From assembly GCA_038562555.1 (NCBI GenBank), contig JBCFBK010000009.1:62001-126000 (forward strand): a stretch of DNA of 64,000 bases. Reading direction: 5' to 3'. The translations under genes and the position numbers were made by a program. Origin of the DNA: JBCFBK01 sp038562555 (lineage in GTDB: Bacteria > Bacteroidota > Bacteroidia > Bacteroidales > Prolixibacteraceae). The notes below the pieces were generated by a model. It worked only from the letters and a program-made list of their open reading frames with translations, was not told where the DNA came from and did not search any database. Of the stretch, positions 39,011-48,191 are shown piece by piece; the stretch's first letter is position 1; every line of letters begins with the position of its first letter.

Positions 39011-40696
39011 TTAAAATTTCCTGTTCTCCAGCAACAACGGGTTAATATCCGATTCACTTTTCGGTACAGGATAGTACCGGCGGATATCATTCTCCGTCAG
39101 GTCGGTGGGATAGACTTTCCAGGCGGCACTGTAATCCGGACGCGGACTGCCCGGATGAAGGGCCACATAGTTATCCTCATTCTTAATTGTCTTTGCCTTT
39201 ATAGCGGCAATATACTCATCAAGTACAGTCTTCCACAGGCCCATGCGGATGAGGTCGGGTCTCCTCACCCCCTCGTTGTTCAGTTCAAAAGCCCGCTCGT
39301 CGGCTATTGCCCGGCGCAACGCGTCCTTGCCCGGATAAGAGGAAAGTGCCATGTTTTTATCGCTGTCGCCAAACGCCCGTTCCCGGATCCTGTTGACCAG
39401 ATTCACCGACTCCTGGTTGGGGCCGTTCAGTTCATTCAATATTTCAGCCTTACAAAGAATGATATCGGCCAGCCGGAGGATCGGCATATTGTTCCCCGTC
39501 CGGTAATTATAAGTCCCGGTATTCAAATATTTGTATTTCTGCGAATAGCCTGCGCCCAGTTCGTAATCAATACGGCCTGCTGTTTCTTTATAGACTGTGC
39601 CCACTTCATTGATGCTTGCCGGGATCGAATAGAATTTGGTTGCCGGTTCATAAACATCGGCGTAGGCCGTAACCATGAGCACGGTTAAGCGTTCGTCGCC
39701 GGGTTCCATTTTCCATATTAATTCCAGGGGAATGCTGAAAAGATTCCATCCCATGTCATAACTCCAGGGCGTGAAGTTCATCCCGATGTCGGAGGTTCCA
39801 TTGCCGTTCGGGTTTGCCCTTACCGCATAAATGAGTTCATTGTTGTATTTGGCCGCGTCGCTGGCAGGATCAAAGATATTCCACACTTTCGGCTGGAGAC
39901 TGTAAACGCCTTTCGACTCGAGTTCAAGGATCTTATTGGCATATCCCAGAGCAGTTGTCCACAGAGCAGCATTTTCGCTGCCCGCTGTTCTGCTGCGTCC
40001 GGCAGCGCGCATATAGACCCTGCATAACATGCCGTAGGCTGCTCCGAGGGTTGCCCGTCCGGCATCTTCCTGGCTTTCGAATTTTTCAGGCAATGAGGCC
40101 GCTGCCTTTTCCAAATCAGCGATGATCTGCGTTTCAACATCGTCAATGCCGGTCAGCGGCAGCCTGCTGTCCAGCGGCGTTTCGCTGCTGGTCACCATCG
40201 GTATGGAATAATAAAGGTCGGTGAGTTGATATAAAGCAAAGCCCCTTAAGAAATACGCTTCCGCCAAAAGCGCATCACGTTCCTGTTCTCCGGTCGCCGC
40301 ATTGTCGTTAAATTTCTCTCCCGGTATCACGCCCACGTTGTCAATGGCGATGTTCGCCCTTGTCACCATTTTATAGTAACCATTCCAGGACGCGGTTACG
40401 TCGCTGTTATTAGCCATCTGCACATCATTGAGGATCTCGTTGGGCATGTTGCCCCTGTAACAAACATCCGTAGGCATATCATTGAGATAAAAAATGGAAC
40501 GGTTGGTTACCGAGATCTGACGCTCATAAATTCCGTTTACCGCGGCCAGTGCGTCATCTTTGGTCTGAAAAGCATTTGTTGTCGTCAGCTCCGAGTAAAC
40601 GACCTCGTCCAATACGCCTGAACACCCAATTAAACCGGAAATGATCGTGATGAAGATGAGTGCAGGTATAATCGGTTTATATTTTTTATTTTCCAT
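39011..40696 (-). CDS. SusD/RagB-family glycan-binding lipoprotein (PUL 3)
   Basis: A 561-residue lipoprotein with lipobox LIGC followed by SGVLDEVVYSELTTTNAF, typical of RagB-type members. The TPR-like region includes LLAEAYFLRGFALYQLTDLY near 140, and the C-terminal part shows ADERAFELNNEGVRRPDLIR and KVYPTDLTENDIRRYYPVPK. It lies 81 bases after the SusC stop codon. It should bind the glycan or other substrate of PUL 3 on the surface. Confidence 0.95.
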   Translation of the reverse strand: MENKKYKPIIPALIFITIISGLIGCSGVLDEVVYSELTTTNAFQTKDDALAAVNGIYERQISVTNRSIFYLNDMPTDVCYRGNMPNEILNDVQMANNSDVTASWNGYYKMVTRANIAIDNVGVIPGEKFNDNAATGEQERDALLAEAYFLRGFALYQLTDLYYSIPMVTSSETPLDSRLPLTGIDDVETQIIADLEKAAASLPEKFESQEDAGRATLGAAYGMLCRVYMRAAGRSRTAGSENAALWTTALGYANKILELESKGVYSLQPKVWNIFDPASDAAKYNNELIYAVRANPNGNGTSDIGMNFTPWSYDMGWNLFSIPLELIWKMEPGDERLTVLMVTAYADVYEPATKFYSIPASINEVGTVYKETAGRIDYELGAGYSQKYKYLNTGTYNYRTGNNMPILRLADIILCKAEILNELNGPNQESVNLVNRIRERAFGDSDKNMALSSYPGKDALRRAIADERAFELNNEGVRRPDLIRMGLWKTVLDEYIAAIKAKTIKNEDNYVALHPGSPRPDYSAAWKVYPTDLTENDIRRYYPVPKSESDINPLLLENRKF

Positions 40697-40777
40697 GTGT
40701 GTATAATTTAATTTTGTTGATCGTACAGAACCCCTTGTTGTCTGGTGTCATACCCCGCAACATTGGATAAAGCAATA

Positions 40778-43700
40778 TCATAACGTTATTTTAGCTCCGA
40801 AATTAAATGTCTTGTAGGCCGGATAAGAGTTGTAATCCAGGCCCTGTGCAACTGACGAACCGCCGTTCGTACTTGTTTCAGGACTAAAACCCGTGTAATG
40901 GGTAATGGTGAAGAGGTTTTGTGCTCCTACAAAAATGCGAAGCCCCTTTATAAACCGGTTGGCTGCAGCGAACTTCTCCATGGGAAGCGAGTATCCAAGC
41001 TCAATATTCTGTAACCTGATAAAGCTGGCATCTTCCACGTAATTGGTATTGATGTAAGATCCGTATTTAATACCTGAATCTTTCCGGTAGCCGCTCCTGG
41101 GGATTGTGTTCGACGGATTATCCTGCGTCCAGCGGTCGCGGGAATCGTTCAAACGGTCATTCTCCTCCAGAATAAAACGCGACATATTCAACAGTTCGTT
41201 TCCATAGGTTCCGTCAAGGAAGAATGAAAAGTCAAAATTGTGAAAGCTGAAATTATTGGCTAAACCAAAAACAATGTCCGGATTCCCGTCACCGATGTCG
41301 GTTCTGTCGGCCGCCGTGATTACTTCGTCGCCGTCCAGATCCCTGAATTTAGGGTCTCCGGCAATGGAAGCGGGCTGGGGTTTATACTCCTCCCCTGTTT
41401 GGATAATGCCCTCAAATACATAACCGTATAAGGTACTTAAAGAGCGCCCTTCCTGTAAAATCGCATACTCTTCCGAGTTATACCAGCCCTGCGGACTCAT
41501 TGATGTAAACCGGGCTTCTCCTTTATTCAGTTCAAGGATCGTATTCTTATTGCGCGATAAGTTAAGGCTGGTAGTCCAGACAAAACCACCCTTTTTGACA
41601 TTGGTAGCTTTTATAAAAACCTCCCAACCCTTATTCTCAATCTTGCCATTGTTGCCCAACATGGCCGTAAATCCCCCGGTCGAAATCGGGATCAGTACAT
41701 TATTCAGCAAATCGGAGGTGGTCTTGATGTAGTAATCAAGATTAATCTGGATACGATCGTCCAGCAGGGTGAGATCCGTTCCGATATTTAATTGGGAAGT
41801 AGATTCCCATTTCAAATTGGGATTTGACGGACTTGACGGATAATATCCTTTCTGAACGGTTGATCCGCCCAAATAAACATCGGTAATCGCAAACCGTCCG
41901 ATCGAGTTGTAACTCCCTATTCCGTCATTTCCGGTTATACCATAACTGCCCCGTAGTTTCCAGGAAGAAAATAAAGGTTTTAAGAAATCCATGAAAGGTT
42001 CATCGCCGATGTGCCAGGCAACCGATCCGGCCGGGAAATATCCCCATTTGTTCCCTGCTCCGAAGTTCGACGCCCCGTCGGCCCGGAATGAACCATTCAG
42101 GATATAGCGGTTGTTATAGATAAATTCCGCTCTGCCGAAGTAAGACAAGGTATTCCGTCCATATTGGGCGGAATACACCGACGAGATGGTTTTAGCCGCT
42201 CCGATATTATTAAACGAAAAAGCGTCAGTCGAAAAGTCACGCGCATAAATGCCATCTTCAACCCCCAGATAATCGGTATAAGTCATGCCCGTTGTCAGCT
42301 TGAAATCATATTGTTTGGCGAACAATTTTTTGTAGGTCAGCACAGCATCAAACTGCTGGTTGTCTTCTTTTGCATTTTCGATCGACGCCTGTCCGTTATC
42401 TGCCAATCCGATATTCGTGGTCTTGGGATAATACTTTCGCGACTTTGAATTGCTGTTGCCGTAAGTGTAGGCCACCCGGGCTTTCAGTGATTTTAAAACG
42501 TCGGCTTCGGCATAAAAGGTCGCATAGATATTGTTGGCAATATTCTCAAACTCTACATCGTTCAGCTCATCCAAAAGTGTATTTCTTCTCGCCCGCTCCC
42601 CAAAAACATTCGTATCCGTATTGGTCGAAAAAGGACTTGCATTCAACAACGAATAGATAATGTTATCGTTGGTGGCATTGGTCCCCATCGTGATATAGTT
42701 TTTGAATGTCCTGGCGGCATAAAGGTTTGTTCCAAAATGAACACGGTCGCTTAAACTGTAATCCAGGTTGACACGCGTTCCAAAACGGCTGAAATCGGTA
42801 TTCTGCAAAATGCCAAGATCATCCAGATAATTGGCCATGATATTCATTTTTAGCTTTTTAGTCCCGCCCGAAATCGAAATCTGATGCGTTTGGGTCGATG
42901 CAGAACGGGTAGCTTCATTAATCCAGTCTGTTCCCGGCCCTTTATAGGCACGCTGCGCCTCGGTATAAGGTGCGTTTCCCTGCGACCCGTCATCTTCCCA
43001 TTTCTTCATGGCATAATTGATATAATCCTGGGCATCCATTAAATCCCAGGGATTATAGAGTGATTTCGTGGCCAGGCTGTAGTTATAATCGACCGAAAAA
43101 TGGCCTTCTGCGCCCTGCTTTGTGGTAATAATAACTACCCCGTTGGCGCCTCTGGCTCCGTAAATAGCGGTGGAAGCAGCATCCTTCAAAACTTCGATCG
43201 TTTCGATGTCGTTCGGATTGATCTGATTACCGATAGTGGTTTGAAAACCGTCAATCACATAGAGGGGATCATTGTTCGAACTGATCGAAGAGGAACCTCT
43301 TACCCGTACCGAAATTCCGCCTCCCGGTTCTGCGTTATTCTGACGAACCAATACTCCCGCAGCCCGTCCCTGCAGCAGTTGTGCCGTATTGGTTATGATC
43401 CCTGCTTTTACATCGTCTGTCTTAATCGACGAAATGGCGCCGGCGATATCCCGTTTCCGCATCACGCCATAACCAACAGCAATAACTTCCTCGATCCCGA
43501 TGGTCTCCTCCTCCATCACCACGTTGATAACCGATTGTCCTGAGATCGGCACTTCCTGAACCTTCATTCCGACAAACGAAAACAGCAATGAGCGGGAGCC
43601 CTCCGGAACCTGTAAACTATATTTTCCTTCCTGATCAGTGGTCATGCCGATCGCCGTATTCTTTACGACCACCGCAACACCCGGAAGCGGCAGTCCGTTC

Positions 43701-44143
43701 ACATCTTTAACCGTTCCCGATATGGTTATCTTTTGCGCTGCTTTAAGCGCTGTTTCGGTCGTGACAGCCGACTCGTCCGGATCGGGCGAAAGAATGACAA
43801 TCTGCCTGTCGTATACCTTAAACGTATTATTCGTCCCCCTCAGCACCTCACCCAATATTTCTTCGACCGTCTTGTTTTTAACATCAATATTCACCTTGCG
43901 GCTTACATCAATGTAGTCTTCGTTATAGAAGAAAACAAACTCGCTGTTCTCTTCGATCTGTTTAAACACTTCCTGTACAGTTGCCTCAGCAAGCTTCAGA
44001 TTCAGCCTGGCTTGCTGTGAATAGGTGCTGGCCGAGACAGCGAGCAATCCTGTAAAGAAAAATGCTATCAACAACTTCATCTTTTTTAATAAATTTTTCG
44101 CCCCTGTTCGCCCGGGGAGCAAATTCTTACTTTCATTTTTCAT
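40778..44143 (-). CDS. SusC/RagA-family TonB-dependent transporter with STN domain (PUL 3)
   Basis: A 1121-residue outer-membrane transporter. A hydrophobic leader (LLIAFFFTGLLAVSAST) is followed by an STN domain at about 47-115 (LNLKLAEATVQEVFKQIEEN), the carboxypeptidase-like domain (ISGTVKDVNGLPLPGVAVVV), the plug with EVLKDAASTAIYGARGANGV and the barrel ending KTFNFGAKITL. It is driven by TonB and probably signals through the FecR encoded 105 bases upstream. A strong hairpin sits in that spacer. Confidence 0.96.
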   Translation of the reverse strand: MKNESKNLLPGRTGAKNLLKKMKLLIAFFFTGLLAVSASTYSQQARLNLKLAEATVQEVFKQIEENSEFVFFYNEDYIDVSRKVNIDVKNKTVEEILGEVLRGTNNTFKVYDRQIVILSPDPDESAVTTETALKAAQKITISGTVKDVNGLPLPGVAVVVKNTAIGMTTDQEGKYSLQVPEGSRSLLFSFVGMKVQEVPISGQSVINVVMEEETIGIEEVIAVGYGVMRKRDIAGAISSIKTDDVKAGIITNTAQLLQGRAAGVLVRQNNAEPGGGISVRVRGSSSISSNNDPLYVIDGFQTTIGNQINPNDIETIEVLKDAASTAIYGARGANGVVIITTKQGAEGHFSVDYNYSLATKSLYNPWDLMDAQDYINYAMKKWEDDGSQGNAPYTEAQRAYKGPGTDWINEATRSASTQTHQISISGGTKKLKMNIMANYLDDLGILQNTDFSRFGTRVNLDYSLSDRVHFGTNLYAARTFKNYITMGTNATNDNIIYSLLNASPFSTNTDTNVFGERARRNTLLDELNDVEFENIANNIYATFYAEADVLKSLKARVAYTYGNSNSKSRKYYPKTTNIGLADNGQASIENAKEDNQQFDAVLTYKKLFAKQYDFKLTTGMTYTDYLGVEDGIYARDFSTDAFSFNNIGAAKTISSVYSAQYGRNTLSYFGRAEFIYNNRYILNGSFRADGASNFGAGNKWGYFPAGSVAWHIGDEPFMDFLKPLFSSWKLRGSYGITGNDGIGSYNSIGRFAITDVYLGGSTVQKGYYPSSPSNPNLKWESTSQLNIGTDLTLLDDRIQINLDYYIKTTSDLLNNVLIPISTGGFTAMLGNNGKIENKGWEVFIKATNVKKGGFVWTTSLNLSRNKNTILELNKGEARFTSMSPQGWYNSEEYAILQEGRSLSTLYGYVFEGIIQTGEEYKPQPASIAGDPKFRDLDGDEVITAADRTDIGDGNPDIVFGLANNFSFHNFDFSFFLDGTYGNELLNMSRFILEENDRLNDSRDRWTQDNPSNTIPRSGYRKDSGIKYGSYINTNYVEDASFIRLQNIELGYSLPMEKFAAANRFIKGLRIFVGAQNLFTITHYTGFSPETSTNGGSSVAQGLDYNSYPAYKTFNFGAKITL

Positions 44144-44191
44144 AAATTTGAGTGCTTTTAAACGTTAATTCTATTGACGTATTACCTGGCA

Positions 44192-44225
44192 GACAGGAGT
44201 GTTCGAGCACTCCTGCTGCTTTTTT
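44192..44225. promoter_or_regulatory. Hairpin in the FecR-SusC spacer of PUL 3
   Basis: An 8-bp stem, CAGGAGTG (44194-44201) with CACTCCTG (44208-44215), can be extended by GCAG/CTGC with one bulge. A T-run (44220-44225) follows only on the plus strand, that is antisense to the operon; on the sense strand it is preceded by an A-tract. It ends about 50 bases before the SusC start. The loop core matches that of PUL 1 with a swapped base pair. Confidence 0.6.
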
Positions 44226-44248
44226 ATTCAATTCTGTGAACTTTACCC

Positions 44249-45469
44249 TTACGGTTTGTCCATAGGCAGCTTCTTTAACCGACTGGTAACAATTACTTTA
44301 TCCTCTTCGATGGTAAAACTGACCGGTGCTGCATCCGATATTACTTTCAGCACAGCTTCGAGAGAGTCTTTAAGATCCAGCTTCCCGCTGATCTTCTTAT
44401 GCAATTCCACATCGCCGTCGGTAACAAACCGGACGTTGTAATAGCGCGAAAGTTTGTCGAAGACCGTCAGGATACTTTCTTTCTTAAATTCAAATAAGCC
44501 TTGCGTCCAGCAGGTGTAGTAACTCACGTCGACTGTCCCGATCGCGGTTTTCCTGTCTGTTTTATCGTAAACCGCCCGTTGATTGGGAACCAGTTTCGTC
44601 TCTTTGCCAAACAGGCCCATTCCTCCGGTCTCCTTTAAACCAACCGAGCCCTCAACAAGCACGACCTCGACCCAATTCCGGTTATTCGTATTGCTGACAT
44701 TGAACTTTGTTCCATACACCCTGATGTCCATCTGATCGGTCACGACAATAAACGGCACCTTGTTGTCTTTGGCTACTTCAAAATAAGCTTCACCATCCAG
44801 GTATACTTTACGTTCCTTACCGGTAAATTTCTGCGGAAAAGCAAGCCGGGAGCCTGCATTGATCCAGACTTTCGTCCCGTCGGCCAATTGCAGGTTCGAT
44901 CTTTTTCCGTAAGGAACGACCAGCTTCGCCAGTTCATCCGACCGCTCATCCAGGTTGATGGTCGTGTCCTGATCAATTTTCAGCTGATTTCCGCTGGTGC
45001 TGATACTCAGATCCGATTGGTTATTCTTCAGCAGAATTTGTTCTCCTCCTGCTGTGATCAGCCTGGCATCGGTGTCGCTCATTTGCGGACTAATTTCTTC
45101 TGAAAAATGAAGCTGATTTTTATCCGTTAGCAAAAATGGTATGGCAGCCCCGATCGCCAGAATAAAGACAACAACAGCTGCATATTTCAAAAAGCGCCGA
45201 AGACTGACGACCTTCGGTTTGTCGCGTTGAGCGCGAAATTTTTCAAGATCATCAAAAACAGCATAGATGCTGCTGTCGGCAACAGTATATTCCTGAAAAC
45301 GGAATGCCGAAACAATTTTTCTTGCCGTTTGAATGTTTTTTGTCTGACCGGGATGCTCCTGCAGAAATTCTTTCCACGCTTCATTCCCCACCCCTTGCTT
45401 TACCCAATCGATAAAACGCTTGTCCTGGGAAAAATCTTCAACCGTATAATGCTCGTACTTCTTATCCAC
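44249..45469 (-). CDS. FecR-family anti-sigma factor (PUL 3)
   Basis: A 406-residue FecR protein with a cytoplasmic N-terminus, a membrane helix (AAVVVFILAIGAAIPFLL near 92-109) and a periplasmic FecR domain containing LQLADGTKVWINAGSRLAF and VYLDGEAYFEVAKDNKVPF. The C-terminal DUF4974 part (FDKLSRYYNVRFVTDGDVEL) ends the protein. The start is GTG at 45469: the frame upstream holds only ATT before a stop codon, so no ATG is available. It follows the sigma gene by 66 bases and precedes SusC. Confidence 0.94.
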   Translation of the reverse strand: MDKKYEHYTVEDFSQDKRFIDWVKQGVGNEAWKEFLQEHPGQTKNIQTARKIVSAFRFQEYTVADSSIYAVFDDLEKFRAQRDKPKVVSLRRFLKYAAVVVFILAIGAAIPFLLTDKNQLHFSEEISPQMSDTDARLITAGGEQILLKNNQSDLSISTSGNQLKIDQDTTINLDERSDELAKLVVPYGKRSNLQLADGTKVWINAGSRLAFPQKFTGKERKVYLDGEAYFEVAKDNKVPFIVVTDQMDIRVYGTKFNVSNTNNRNWVEVVLVEGSVGLKETGGMGLFGKETKLVPNQRAVYDKTDRKTAIGTVDVSYYTCWTQGLFEFKKESILTVFDKLSRYYNVRFVTDGDVELHKKISGKLDLKDSLEAVLKVISDAAPVSFTIEEDKVIVTSRLKKLPMDKP

Positions 45470-45535
45470 AATTTAAGCTTTTTGACTGTTAAGTCCCGCT
45501 TTTGCATTTTTGTGGACAGATATTTCAATTTTTTT

Positions 45536-46105
45536 TCAGGAAAATTTCAAAATCATCAGGATCGGGAACTGGATTGGATCTTCAATATTGTCTTTTAACG
45601 CCTTAATGGCGCGAAACACAAGTTTGCGGGCTGAATCGTTTTTCAGGTTCATAATCCCGCAAATCTCTTCGTATTCCATGCCGCACTCATACCGAAGATA
45701 GATGATTTCCCGCTGCCTGTCGCTCAGATTTTTCAGCGCCCTGACCAGCGCTCTTTCTTTCGGACCGGCTTCGTCTTCAGGCTCTTCTTCCAAAGCAAAG
45801 CGGGCTGTGAATTCCAGATGAGCCATCTGAGCCTCTTCCTTTTTATCTTTATAAATCTCCTTATAGATCTTATTCTTGAGCGCGCGGAACAGATAAAACC
45901 GGATATTATCGGTGGAGCTAAGTCTTTCTCCCGCCTGGATGAGCTTTACAAAGACATCATGGATGCAATCTTTAACAAATTCTGCGTCGTCCCTGAACTT
46001 GATGCCATACTGAAACATCGAATTGAAATACTGGAAATACACGAACGAAAGTGCGTTCTTATCACCCGCTTTAAAGCGTTCCCATATTTCCTTATCCTTT
46101 GTCAA
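45536..46105 (-). CDS. ECF RNA polymerase sigma factor (PUL 3)
   Basis: A 189-residue ECF sigma factor. Region 2 covers FVYFQYFNSMFQYGIKFRDD and VKDCIHDVFVKLIQAGERL; region 4 covers REIIYLRYECGMEYEEICG and the recognition helix NDSARKLVFRAIKALKDN. Translation must begin at TTG (46105): an in-frame TAA lies two codons upstream and the next Met is inside region 2. Its FecR and the whole of PUL 3 follow in the same direction, so it is the likely activator of that locus. Confidence 0.93.
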   Translation of the reverse strand: MTKDKEIWERFKAGDKNALSFVYFQYFNSMFQYGIKFRDDAEFVKDCIHDVFVKLIQAGERLSSTDNIRFYLFRALKNKIYKEIYKDKKEEAQMAHLEFTARFALEEEPEDEAGPKERALVRALKNLSDRQREIIYLRYECGMEYEEICGIMNLKNDSARKLVFRAIKALKDNIEDPIQFPILMILKFS

Positions 46106-46127
46106 TTGAGTTTATCTAAGTAGAAAT

Positions 46128-46135
46128 CAAAATTA
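46128..46135 (-). promoter_or_regulatory. Candidate -7 element (TAATTTTG) before the PUL 3 sigma gene
   Basis: On the minus strand TAATTTTG matches the Bacteroidota -7 consensus TAnnTTTG. It would place the transcription start about 16 bases before the TTG start codon. No well-spaced -33 TTTG was found, so the call is weak. Confidence 0.35.
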
Positions 46136-46237
46136 TAAATAAATCTCAATTTTAACCGTATGCTTCAAAGGCGAAAGAAATATTAAACCATGTTGTCAGA
46201 TGCCGGACTGAGCTGGGTGTTCCGCTAAGATGACAGC

Positions 46238-46771
46238 TTATTTTGTTTTTTGCCCGGTAAAGTAATGCTCTTTTTCACTGAAAAGCACGTTGAAGGTGGT
46301 CAGCGAACCGTATGCCCGGGTAATGTACTGCTGAAGATCGACTTTCTCCGCATCAGTCAGTCTGGGGTGGCTGTTTATGTTTTGCTCCAAAACGCGGAGC
46401 CGGTCGCGCACCATCACGATTTTGTGAAAGAAGGTTTCGATTGGCACTTCCTTCGCCTGGAGAGCCGCATTAGCCGGCTGCAGGATCAGGTTTCCGCCAT
46501 CCCATTTTTCACCCAGCGGCACGACTTCCTGAAGCATGGCATGTTTGTCGAGGACATATTCCAGCACCCTTTCAATTTCCTTCAGTGTTAGCGAATTTTT
46601 TGGGGATCCGGTTGCTTCTTCAAGCACTTCGATATCGGAGTTGCTTTTTGTCAGTTCGATTTTACCGCCTCTTTCAAAGAAAATCTCGTAGCTGGTAATC
46701 TTATCCCTGCTGATAATTCCTTCGCCGTAGCGCGGGTGTGTTACACGGGTTCCAACAGCTAGTTCGGTCAT
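46238..46771 (-). CDS. Conserved protein with N-terminal UvrD/CarD-like SH3 module
   Basis: A 177-residue protein I cannot name. The first ~55 residues (VGTRVTHPRYGEGIISRDKI) look like the small Tudor/SH3-type barrel found at the C-terminus of UvrD/PcrA helicases and in CarD-like proteins, which often contacts RNA polymerase. The rest (about 60-177) is helical, with DKHAMLQEVVPLGEKWDGG and a C-terminal LQQYITRAYGSLTTFNVLFS. It stands between the PUL 3 sigma gene and a small membrane protein gene, all on the minus strand. Confidence 0.75.
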   Translation of the reverse strand: MTELAVGTRVTHPRYGEGIISRDKITSYEIFFERGGKIELTKSNSDIEVLEEATGSPKNSLTLKEIERVLEYVLDKHAMLQEVVPLGEKWDGGNLILQPANAALQAKEVPIETFFHKIVMVRDRLRVLEQNINSHPRLTDAEKVDLQQYITRAYGSLTTFNVLFSEKEHYFTGQKTK

Positions 46772-46825
46772 GGTTCGATTGTTTGTTTAGAAGACAAAAA
46801 TAAAAAATCTGCGATGCAAACGCCA

Positions 46826-47053
46826 TTATTTTTCACTGATTCGTTTGGATCGCCCAATCAGAAAATACAAGATCGGTCCCAACACCGGCAGAAGCAGTAC
46901 CACAAGCACCCATATCAATTTGTCGTTACCTTCGAATGAATTTGTTAAGATACTGATAAGTGCGATCAGCGGGAGAAGTAACATCATGCCAATGATTAAA
47001 AAAATCACCAATAATTCCTGAGGACCAAGTAAACCGAGTATATACATGATCAT
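46826..47053 (-). CDS. PLDc_N (phospholipase D-nuclease N-terminal-like) small membrane protein
   Basis: A 75-residue protein with two membrane helices (ELLVIFLIIGMMLLLPLIAL and LIWVLVVLLLPVLGPILYFL). The second ends in the PLDc_N pattern LPVLGPILYFLIGR. Proteins of this kind are cell-envelope components of unclear role. Start codons at 47053 and 47047 are both possible. Confidence 0.82.
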   Translation of the reverse strand: MIMYILGLLGPQELLVIFLIIGMMLLLPLIALISILTNSFEGNDKLIWVLVVLLLPVLGPILYFLIGRSKRISEK

Positions 47054-47174
47054 TGATTTTAGTTTTTCGCTAAATATACGGAAATTCAGGTTAACAAGGT
47101 TATTTTCCCTGCAATAGAAACTTTACGTAGTCGTTATAAAGTAAAAGAATAACCCGTTACTTAATTCCAAGGCT

Positions 47175-47351
47175 ATGAATCCTGTTATCCAACATAAATA
47201 TACCTGCGATCCTACAGCCATTGTCGCGGGAGACAGGGTTTACCTGTACACCGGTCACGATGAGGCCCCTTCGGGAGTTGACCGGTACATCAGGTTTACG
47301 AACCGACCTTCCCAATTAATTCGGTGGGTGTATAGCCGAACTGTTTTTTAA
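47175..47351 (+). pseudogene. 5' fragment of a GH43 glycoside hydrolase gene
   Basis: A 58-codon ORF whose first ~42 residues match the start of GH43 enzymes: NPVIQHKYTCDPTAIVAG and VYLYTGHDEAPSG. The catalytic-base aspartate (in CDPTA) and the YLYTxHDE strand are intact. The similarity ends at about 47300, exactly where the oppositely oriented AraC gene ends (47296). The rest of the five-bladed propeller is missing, so this is a deletion remnant. Confidence 0.78.
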
Positions 47352-48111
47352 AGGCATAGGAAAAATGGGATAAGTTTTCAAAGCCGACTTCGTAGCAAAC
47401 GTCCATCGGCCTCTTTTTCTTTTCCACGAACTGGTAATGTGCCAGTTCCAGCCGCTTACGGGTAAGCCATCGTTGCGGTGTTGCGCCGAACACTTTCCCA
47501 AAATCCCGTTTGAAGGTTGTCAGGCTGCGACCCGTCAGGTAACTAAACTTTTCCAAAGGCAGGTTGAACATGAAGTTTCTTTCCATATAACCGGCCAGGT
47601 CTATTTTACCGGGTTCTTCAAAGTTTGCCAGCACCTGGTCTGCTTCCTTGTCTATGGCCCTGAGAATACTGATCGCTTCAGTAATTTTAAGCGACGCAAT
47701 ATCCTCAGGAAGATCTTTCATATCAAAATACGGAACCAGTGAAGAAAGGCAACTCTCCAGTAAGGGATGATTGTTGTAACAAAGAATCTTCGGCGATGTC
47801 ACTATTTTTGGCTTTACATCCAGCCGCGCATAATATCCGGTCAACCTCTCTTTTGAAAGATGCATCACGACCGTTTTATGCGGTTGCCCGTCTTTGGGAT
47901 AATTGATAATGGTGGCCAGCTGATTCCTGGGGATTAAAAAAATATCACCCTTTTTAAAGAACCAGGTGGCATCGGCCTGCACGATTTTGGTTTCGCCCGA
48001 GATGAACCACACCAGCATATGGTGATCGAACATAATATCGGACTTAAAAAACTGATCGTCATAGCAGGAAAGCTTAATATCATCGGTTATATATTTTGCC
48101 TGATACTCCAT
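47296..48111 (-). CDS. AraC-family transcriptional regulator
   Basis: A 271-residue regulator with an N-terminal cupin-like sensor part (WFFKKGDIFLIPRNQLATII near 47-66) and a C-terminal AraC double helix-turn-helix (FKRDFGKVFGATPQRWLTRK; VCYEVGFENLSHFSYAFKKQ; FGYTPTEL). It probably controls the divergent or nearby SDR gene at 48192-49187, but no operator is clear. The gene seems complete although it abuts the GH43 fragment at its 3' end. Confidence 0.93.
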   Translation of the reverse strand: MEYQAKYITDDIKLSCYDDQFFKSDIMFDHHMLVWFISGETKIVQADATWFFKKGDIFLIPRNQLATIINYPKDGQPHKTVVMHLSKERLTGYYARLDVKPKIVTSPKILCYNNHPLLESCLSSLVPYFDMKDLPEDIASLKITEAISILRAIDKEADQVLANFEEPGKIDLAGYMERNFMFNLPLEKFSYLTGRSLTTFKRDFGKVFGATPQRWLTRKRLELAHYQFVEKKKRPMDVCYEVGFENLSHFSYAFKKQFGYTPTELIGKVGS

Positions 48112-48191
48112 TGTCGTGACTTTAAATGTTGTTCATAAGAACCCAAACCATACTAAAAACACCGGAATCGACTATTTGTTAGGTCGTTCGC

